A stretch of DNA of 64,000 bases from Tridacna crocea. Taxonomy: Eukaryota; Mollusca; Bivalvia; Cardiida; Cardiidae. Below, one piece after another: positions 56,680 through 64,000 of this stretch. Position 1 is the stretch's first letter; every line of letters begins with the position of its first letter. The notes under the pieces were generated by a model, which had not been told where the DNA came from, searched no databases, and saw only the letters and a program-made list of their open reading frames with translations. The DNA is taken from NCBI GenBank assembly GCA_943736015.1, contig OX031065.1:17746427-17810426 (forward strand), given 5' to 3'. The position numbers were made by a program, and so were the translations under genes.

Positions 56680-57087
56680 TTAAACTGATGAGGAGGAAGA
56701 GGAGTCTAGAAAATGTATACATTTAGAAACCAGATTTGTCTGTGAAAGAGACTTGTCGCCTCGGTCGAAATGCTGAGTCTTTCTTGTCAGAGCGTTCGTC
56801 ACGTCTTTGCAGTTTTGCCTAACTGCCAAATCTTCTTCTTCTCGTTTTCTCTTTTGAGTCTGCACTTTCGCAGGTTGCTTAATAGTGGCACCCAGCCGGA
56901 GTAATTCACTTTTTGCCCGTTAGACCATCCTTTCTACCGGTGTCACCAACTCTATAGTAATCGAGGGACAATTTCGTAAAGCCGATTCATTCGTTTCCAT
57001 CGATATGATTCGTTTGTTCATTTGTCTGCAGGCCCGCGATTCGAAAAACCTCAACCATTTTTCAGGATCGGGAACGTAGGTCGTCAT
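56680..57087 (-). pseudogene. Small gene upstream in the same cassette, one internal stop
   Basis: 135 codons from ATG 57087, with one in-frame TAA at 56920-56922 (codon 56). The start TTYVPDPEKWLRFFESRA resembles a family of short proteins ('NP-x-KW-x-x-F') that I associate with virus-like mobile elements; function unknown. The second half is basic and charged (QTQKRKREEEDL) and ends in six serines. The next gene starts only 15 bp after its stop, a spacing typical of compact viral or element genomes. Confidence 0.5.
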
Positions 57088-57238
57088 TGTTGTTAGGCAA
57101 TTGACTTAACTCAAATGACAAGTCAGTCTCCAGTGAAAGATATATACATGTATAAATATATATATGATTCGACGTTGACTCTCCAGAGTCACTCATTACT
57201 AACTTTCTGACACAAAACTCCTTTTGCCTCCTGAAATA

Positions 57239-58096
57239 CCGTATAACGGGTTTTTTTTACTGCTGTAAAAGTTTACGAATTTGAGCTAGAAACACGTGAT
57301 TTAAATTTTTACGATTTTATTTTTTACTAATTCTAAACATGCGTAAAAATCTACAGCATTAAAAATATCAGTGCATTGTCCACTCTTTCATTTAAGATTA
57401 TAAGTGTATTGTTTATTTTAAATACAGGTTGAAAGAAAAGTGTCACTCTTTGTTTGCCGTGCGAATAGCGGTAATTGTCTTGACGTGCGAATAACTGTTT
57501 AACAGATACCTGTATGGTCATAATTGATAACTAATTGTGGAGGCACATTGTCATCCGTCATTACCTTTTTCACTCTGTTTAGAAAGCCCTCCTTTAGCTC
57601 ATCGAAATTTTAAAACCTCGGGTTTTGCAATTGTACAGCCACGTCTTTTCACAAGACCCATTCGTGACATTTTTGAAGCAGCCCAATGCAGAGTCAAATT
57701 CTCATCACCGCGATAATCAACCTGTCAAGTATCACGAAGGTGCCTCGTTTACGTGGTGTCAAAGTATTTTTAACCTGAATATTCAATTCACGTATAGTAT
57801 GGATTGGAATTCTCTGTTAGTTTTCTATTTGGGCACGGAAGCCGTGGCTTAAAATATCCAAATAGAGATGACTGATTGAGAGAAGTCATATCACACATAA
57901 TCAGAACACAAGTGAAAAAATTCGTATATTGCGTGTATTTACTGCACAGGTATTACATACTGATAACCCTTTATTTCATATCGATACAATACTACGGTTT
58001 TACGCTGTGATTATTAACGCGTCGAATTTTTACGAATCTTTTTGATGCGTAAAAATTAGTAAAAATTGGCAGCACGTAAAAAAAACCCGTTATACG
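57239..58096. mobile_element. 858-bp TA-flanked inverted-repeat element
   Basis: CCGTATAACGGG at 57239 and its exact complement CCCGTTATACGG at 58085-58096, each followed inward by an A/T run and 'acg...gctg' wording. TA flanks both ends (57237-57238, 58097-58098). TA targets suggest a Tc1/mariner-type or similar non-autonomous element. The open frame at 57625-57852 has no recognised domain. Confidence 0.8.
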
Positions 58097-59164
58097 GTAC
58101 TTTTTCAATCATTGCATTCACTTCTCAAAGGAAAAACGGTTATGTGAAGTATGAAATTTAAATGTAAATGCAAGATAATTACATGCGTTGCTCTACAGTA
58201 AATCAAAGTACTGAAAGTACTCATGGAGGGCGATTTTAGAATTAGATTGAGTAAATGAAGAAAGCGTTCCCGTATCGCCTTAGCATCAAACAGCAGTCAT
58301 TGGAGACTTTTTTTTTCACCTGAATATATCATATTTCTTAAAAAGAAAACAGCTGGATCAATGAACTAGCTGATTTGGTCATTGTATTGTTCTTGACTCA
58401 CATAAGCTCTGATTTTACCTACCTTAGTCAAACAGTGTGGGTAATGAGGAAATGCTTCTTTTCCCCTCAATGTGATCTACTGTGGATTCATATAATTTCG
58501 TTGGTATGAAATTTCGTGGATTTTCAAAATCGGCATTTTCGTTGGACCGTAAATTCGTTGATTTTCCATTTCCAAACGAAAAAAAAAATTTTGTATAAAA
58601 AATTCTTAACTGTCCACTAATAAAGTGTGTGAAAAAAAAAAAAGATAACATAAGATGGGATTCGATCGATGACAAGTATACAGGTATCGAGTGTAAAGGG
58701 TGTAAAATTTGTGACACTTATCTGATAATCTAATTGCCGGTCTCTAGTCTATCAATTAAGACATGCGTAATTATTTACAATTTACACCGTTATTATTTAA
58801 TCCTGTAGTCACAGTCTACAATCAAATTTTAAGCCGTAAAAGATACGACGACGTTTTCAGAATCGTCTGCTTTGAAACTACTGTCTTCCGAAGCTACCCT
58901 TCCCACATGTCTGGGTCACCTAGGAAAACAAGACTGCTTGTCGCATATTCGCCGATATATTGTGACAGATGGAAAGAGATCTTTTGTTTAGAGCTCGAGT
59001 CGTTTCTGAAATGATACGTTTTACCTTGTTGTCCAAAAGTGTGTCCGAAATAGTAAGTGTGAACTCCGACAAAGTTGCATCTAGATCTATATTTAGAACA
59101 AGCGTGAAGGGTCAAAATTGTAGTAGACCTAAGTTTCGGCTTCCATTCAATCTTGTGCGACTTC
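58097..59164. other. No confident gene
   Basis: About 58480-58580 contains short repeats of 'aatttcgt(g/t)g' type, related to 59920-60000. Open frames at 58763-59115 on both strands have no recognised domain. Confidence 0.35.
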
Positions 59165-59275
59165 CTAAAGTTGCTTTCTTATACGAGCTTGTTCAACTGC
59201 ATGGGATAGATCGACGATCAGACTGCAAGTTCTGTTTAGTCTGACACCGTCCAACAACACGTTGAAATCCGCCAT
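59165..59275 (-). CDS. Possible short ORF / first exon with YY1-like start context
   Basis: CAAGATGGCGG (a YY1-site-like start context) places an ATG at 59275. The frame MADFNVLLDGVRLNRT continues to a stop at 59165 (36 codons). It also overlaps the 'gatcagactgca' repeat word. It could be a real 5' exon with a donor early in the frame, or chance. Confidence 0.2.
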   Translation of the reverse strand: MADFNVLLDGVRLNRTCSLIVDLSHAVEQARIRKQL

Positions 59276-60153
59276 CTTGTCATCACCAAATTCAATATTA
59301 GAACGACCCAAATATAAAACAAGCCGTCAGTCAACATGATTTATGCCTGTCGCAGGTACACACGCGTTTGCAGTAAAATTTGATTTGGGGTAAATCTATG
59401 ACGTAACGTGTACGTCATTCGAGCAAGAGGGTTGTAAAACAAACGTTTGTTGTACCAATTTACGACTGTTTTACCCTACGAAATCTATGGTCACATTGCG
59501 TTTAGAAATGGCTGTTTCAAAAACACCTGGGCAGTCGTGTCACATGTTTTGTGTAGTCGGCAGAAATTAGGTTTGGCTGTTTGCAAAAAAAATCCTCGCA
59601 GCCGAAATGCAACAGTAAAAAATAAACATAGATTACTTGACTCGATGCGTGTAGGTAATTTTTCAACAGTGTTTATGCCGTCGTCGCCGGGATAACAAAA
59701 AAAGAAATTATGAAGTTAAGGCAATGGAGAAATCAAGAAATCACTATATTTACTCGGTAATTGTTAAGTCTCAACAAAATCTTTATAGGAACAAATAATC
59801 TTGGGCGTAAATAACTTTCAATTCGATAGGGAGTGGGTACATTTTAACGTTAGCGTCGTCATGTTCGTTATTAATGAAGCCGAACCAAACTAAGTTGAAG
59901 ATGGCCAAGGACCTATCTTTCGTCGGGAACTTGAATTCGTGGACTTACCTACCCACGAAATCAACGAAAATTAGCACTCAACGAATATTAATGGTTTCAC
60001 GGTATCATTTAACTAGCATTCTCCCTAAGAATCATGCAGGCCCTGTAGAAATGGTGATAAGTGATTTTTTCAGAATACAAAAAAAAGTTAGTACAATTGA
60101 TTCCTTTAGTCACAAAAGTTCAAAAGCCAAAGGGAAACTTTTATTGTCATGCT

Positions 60154-61452
60154 GTTACCATGGCAACAGCCATTGAAAGTTTTTGCCCCCAGAGGCATAT
60201 TTTTTGCTTTTTAAAACTTCAAAAATTAAGCACTTTGAAGTTAAAACAACATATTTGTCATGAAAAGTCCAATCAGTTGTGTTATTATAACATAATCACC
60301 CATGTATTGGCTTACAATATCAAGAATGCAAAAAGCAAAAATAAGCTTGCAGAATGTGTTTCTATGGCAACGAACAAAGGCTGTATTTCACATTTCCGCT
60401 GGTGGCTTAAATTGACAAATTTCTATCTCAATTATCTCCTAACAGCAAAGCTAGGATTTAAGGTTTGAATATTGGGCATAAAGACTAATGTATTGGGTCA
60501 CAAATAAAAAAATAAAAAAGATCAAAATGTTTTTAGGTCAGGTTACCATGGCAACCAAGGTGACAACAGATTTGTAAAATTTGGAAAATGCTGTATTTTA
60601 TGCAAAAAAATTACCACTAAACACAAATATTTGAACGTCAGTTTATATGACATATGAAGTATTAGTACACATTTGAAAAGCTGCAAACAAGATATTTTGG
60701 TTTTGTGTCTAAATTTGGTTTCCATGGCAACCTGAATCTCGACAAAGGCATAAAATTGCAATTTTTGCTTATTTTCATGGCAAAATTGTAGAGTCTAGAG
60801 TAAGTAAGTTGAATAACTTTGGTTTTAGAAATAGCTATTGATCTAACATGTTGTTGATGAAAAAATAACAATGGGCATATCATATCATACTCTAGGTAAC
60901 CATGGCAGCCAAAGTGGCAATGTATCGGTGAAATTGAGAAAATACCATTATCTGTCGAATATAATGAACAACAATTTAGAATCTTCATACCCCTCTATAT
61001 ATGGTTCATGGCATGTCAGTTTCATTAGCTCCACTGGCAGAAGGCCAGCGGGCTTATGTCATGGCCAGGTATCTGTCTTGCGTCTGTGTGTCTGTCCGTG
61101 TGTGCGTACACATGCGTGGTACGTGTGTGCATACGTTAAATTTTATTTCAAACATCTCTGAAACCACCCATCCAAATTTGATGAAATTTCACAGAGATGA
61201 TCCTGCCATGATCCTCTTCAGAATTTTTTAGAAAGAATTTTATTCCTTGAAAAACTCTGGTTTCTATGGCAACCTGAATCTCGATACTGGCATAAAACTG
61301 CAATGTTTGCTTATTTTCAAGGCATAATTGTAGAGACAAGAGTAAGTAAACTGAATGACTTTGGTTTTAGAAATAGCTATTAATCTAATGTCTTATCCAT
61401 GAAAAAAATAACAATGAGCCTATCATATCATACTCCAGGTTACCATGGCAGC
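60154..61452 (+). promoter_or_regulatory. X-box-like sites, left block
   Basis: Sites at 60154, 60358, 60542, 60718, 60895, 61260 and 61439. GTTACCATGGCAAC at 60154 and 60542 fits the RFX consensus GTNRCC(0-3N)RGYAAC; the others have one or two changes. The step is about 180 bp. One position near 61077 is missing, where an unrelated repeat intrudes. Confidence 0.6.
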
Positions 61453-62136
61453 CAAAGTGGCAACATATAGGTAAAATTGACAAAATACAATTATCTATCA
61501 AATGGAATGACCAACAAATAAAAATGTTCATAGTCCTCTATACATGTTTCCTGGCATGTTAGTTTTCATTCATAAAGTAGCATACATGCTAATTATCTCC
61601 CGCCAAAAAGGCGGCTATGTACTTTTTGGCGGCTATGTACATGGTAATAGTAGCCATCCGTCTGTCTGTCTGTCTTTCTGTCTGTCTATCCATTCTTCCT
61701 TCATTCTGTCTATCCCTCTTCGCATCCCAATTTCTTGTATGGAGCACAACTCAAAAACTATTTGAGATATAAAAATGAAACTATACAGATGGATAGATCT
61801 CATAAAAGAGAAGTTTAGTGCATAAGAACCATAACTCTTGATTGCATATTTTAAGGGTTATTGCCCTTTTTCTCACTTAAATTTTGTCTAGAGCAAAACA
61901 CAAAAACTATTTGAGGGATAAACATGAAACTTCACAGATGGATAGATCTCATCAAAGAGAAGTGTGGTGCATAAGAACCATAACTCTTGATTACATAATT
62001 CAGGAATTATTATCTTTTGTATGTGCATAACATATATTAGTCATTTAAAGTAGGTTTAATTTATTGAGATGCTTCTTAGCTGAAAGGGGTTAATTTGCCT
62101 TGAACAAGCTGTTATTTGTTATGATTCATTGATTGG

Positions 62137-63731
62137 GTTGCCATGGTAACATGACTGGGCCATTATTTTTTTCTTTTACATTTTAATATTGACAAACAGA
62201 TGTGGGTAGTTTGAGTAAGTATTACTTATCAATGTAATCCTTTGTTAATGGGCGGTAGTTTACTTTGAATGTGCTGATTTTTGTTAAAATCGCAAAATGT
62301 TGGATAGTTTGGTTGCCATGGAAACTAATGTTTGGATTGTTGCAGAACTTAGATTTTTCTGTATTGGTTGAACAGATGTGGATCCAGTCAATACGTAAAT
62401 ACACTGTAAATATTTTTCCTAGCAGAAGGGAAATAATTTGCTCTAAAATTGCCACTTTTTTGAAGAAACACTGACAGGTCAATAGTTTTGTTGCCATGGT
62501 TACAACAATTATTTTCATCTTGAGTTTTTTCATTGTTGGCTGTGAAAAATCAGATGTTGCTCGTTTAGACACTATATGTATTTTTGTCAAAAGATAATTT
62601 GGCTTGAAAATCTTCAAAATTTGAAGTTTGAAAAATTGGTTTCTATGTCTAAACTTTTGTTGCTATGCAACACAATGCAAGTGACATTTTATATTTTTCT
62701 ATATTTTTCCTATGTAATTTCGAGTACTACTCATGCCGTCCTTTTGACATAAGTAGTATAGATAATCTAAAAGAGCAGTAGTTTTCTTTGAATGTGCTGA
62801 TTTTTGCTAAAATCGCGAACTGTTGGTTAGTTTGGTTGCCATGGTAACTTATATTTGGATTGTTGCAGAACTTAATTTTGTCTTTATTGGTTGAACAAAT
62901 GTAGATCATTTAATACATAAATACACTGTAAATATTTCTCTTTGGAGAAGGGAATTAATTTGCGTTGAAATTGCCACTTTTTTGCAAAATCACTGACGGG
63001 TCAATAGTTTTGTTACTATGGTTATAAAAATCATAGATATTTTGAGTATTCTTATTGTTGGCTTTGAAAAATCAGATGTTGCTCGTTTGGGTACTATATG
63101 TATTTTTCATATGCACCTTTGCTGTTAGAAGATAATTTGGTTTGAAAATGTTCAAAATTGGAAGTTTCAAAAACTGGTTTCTATGGCTAAACTTATGTTG
63201 CTATGCAACACAATGCAAGTGACATTTTTTATTTTTCTATGTAATTTCGAGTACTACTCATGTCCTCCTTTTAACATATTTTTTAAGTAGTAGTATAGAT
63301 TATCTAAATGGGCAGTAGTTTACTTTTGAATGTGCTGATTTTTGTTAAAGTCGCAAACTGTTGGATAGTTTGGTTGCCATGGTAGCTAATGTTTGGATTG
63401 TTGCAGAACTTCTTCTTTTCTTTATTGGTTGAACATAGGTGGATCATTTAATATGTAAATACACTGTTAATATTTCTCTTTGCCGAAGGGTGATAATTTG
63501 CTTTGAAATTGCCACTTTTTAGCAAAATCACTGACGGGTCAATACTTTTGTTGCCATGGTAACAAAAATTATTACTACTCATGTCCTTTTTGTAATATAA
63601 AAAGTAGTTTAGATAATCTAAATAATAATGATTTGTCAAAAACCACCCTAAAAAGTGTCATTTTTCAATTTTTTGACTGACAACTTTCGACCAGTTTCCG
63701 TGAAATTTTGATTTCTAGTTTCCATGGTAAC
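62137..63731 (+). promoter_or_regulatory. X-box-like sites, right block
   Basis: Sites at 62137, 62312, 62490, 62659, 62835, 63012, 63197, 63373, 63550 and 63718. GTTGCCATGGTAAC is exact at 62137, 62835 and 63550. Those at 62659 and 63197 (GTTGCTATGCAAC) form a separate class with a 3-bp spacer. Steps are 168-185 bp. Confidence 0.6.
62137..63731 (+). repeat. Higher-order tandem repeat, three ~177-bp units per ~530 bp
   Basis: Unit types alternate. A ('ggttgccatggtaac' then 'tttggattgttgcagaactt') at 62312, 62835, 63373. B ('cactgacgggtcaatagttt' then 'tgttgcc') at 62490, 63012, 63550. C ('tatggctaaacttatgttgc') at 62659, 63197. Like types are 522-538 bp apart. Confidence 0.8.
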
Positions 63732-64000
63732 CATTGTCAGAAAATGGGAATGCTTTGTTTTGGGAAAGTTTTTCAACAAGTCTGATAGAATGAGGGTAAA
63801 ACCAATGAATTCTGTGACTAGTCACTTATCACCATCTGCATGATTCTTAGGGAGTATGCTAGTTAACAAGCGAATAACGTCATGTAAGACACACTTGGTT
63901 TGTGGTCTGAAGGTGCGTTCAATTTGGATGTGACCAAAAGTTTCTCATCATGCGCAGAGTGAAATAGTCAACAAAACTCAATACTATTTAAGGTGAAACA

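Larger units (their letters stand above)
60009..63866. mobile_element. 3.86-kb TTAA-flanked inverted-repeat element with X-box array
   Basis: Ends are inverted: TTAACTAGCATTCTCCC... at 60009 and the complement ending ATGCTAGTTAA at 63866. About 45 bp are shared with one 3-7 bp gap ('ctaagaatcatgcag', 'atggtgataagtga'). Inside are about seventeen GTTGCCATGGTAAC-type palindromes, each one per ~177-bp unit (left block 60154-61452, right block 62137-63731). Between the blocks lie the ubiquitous 'gtctgtctgtctttctgtct' repeat and two ~130-bp units (61740-62010). Open frames have no recognised domains. Confidence 0.8.

Noticed and set aside
58894-59115. Minus-strand exon with donor near 59022
   Set aside because: The frame reads plausibly (YFGHTFGQQGKTYHF) but no acceptor, family or conservation can be shown.

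Overview
This window is non-coding-rich, AT-rich animal DNA with short spliced exons, tRNA-derived SINEs, many small TTAA-flanked inverted-repeat elements, foldback repeats and minisatellites. The repeat types (a 'GCTCACCTGAGC' hairpin family, a foldback with a 'GCCTGCGCGGACTGCGCAGGC' type core, SINEs ending near 'GGCGTTAAAC', BIR genes inside repeats) point to a bivalve mollusc, probably a clam-like heterodont. That assignment is from recall, not from a search. No long intact host gene is present. The clearest host-type coding piece is a terminal exon of a ninjurin-like membrane protein on the minus strand (7334-7729).

Layout. 1-1839: the 5' end of a Ty3/Gypsy-like LTR retrotransposon on the minus strand (LTR, tRNA-Pro primer binding site, open Gag with a SCAN-like domain), cut by the window edge. 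2.3-22 kb: mostly repeats. About fifteen copies of one piggyBac-like MITE (MITE-A, TTAA targets, central hairpin) lie among tRNA SINEs, foldback elements, a 540-bp TTAA MITE (MITE-B), a PIF/Harbinger transposase remnant and two tandem arrays near 12.0-12.9 kb. 23.3-24.2 kb: a 560-bp inverted-repeat element packed with AACGTT words, then an orphan 3' exon on the minus strand.

24.97-44.01 kb is a very large imperfect palindrome. The left arm is 24965-30811, the spacer 30812-31608 and the right arm 31609-44012; the right arm is enlarged by insertions. The arms carry, in mirror order, a 120-bp minisatellite, a ~30-bp minisatellite, a ~117-bp tandem array, a degenerate PC4-like segment and a BIR (IAP-type) gene. 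The left BIR ORF is intact and the right one is broken. The right arm also keeps a fragment resembling the N-terminal part of a Polinton/Ginger-type integrase, and the spacer holds a frameshifted PC4-like gene. I read the block as the relic of a large inverted-repeat mobile element or virus-like element with BIR and PC4 cargo; this is inference.

43.2-55.7 kb is a tandem array of the palindrome's outer sequence, in long (~2.0 kb) and short (~0.83 kb) units. It is interrupted by a ~2.95 kb inverted-repeat transposon at 50.96-53.92 kb. Several long units repeat a candidate first exon (30 codons, followed by GTAAGT) behind an octamer ATGCAAAT.

56.1-57.1 kb is a degenerate, compact two-gene cassette on the minus strand, with a run of A directly after its last stop. 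A TA-flanked inverted-repeat element (57239-58096) lies just upstream of it. 60.0-63.87 kb is a TTAA-flanked inverted-repeat element without convincing coding capacity. It contains about seventeen X-box-like palindromes (GTTGCCATGGTAAC type, the consensus of RFX factors), spaced near 177 bp and organised in three-unit higher-order repeats. I consider this element and the BIR/PC4/integrase palindrome the two most interesting structures here.
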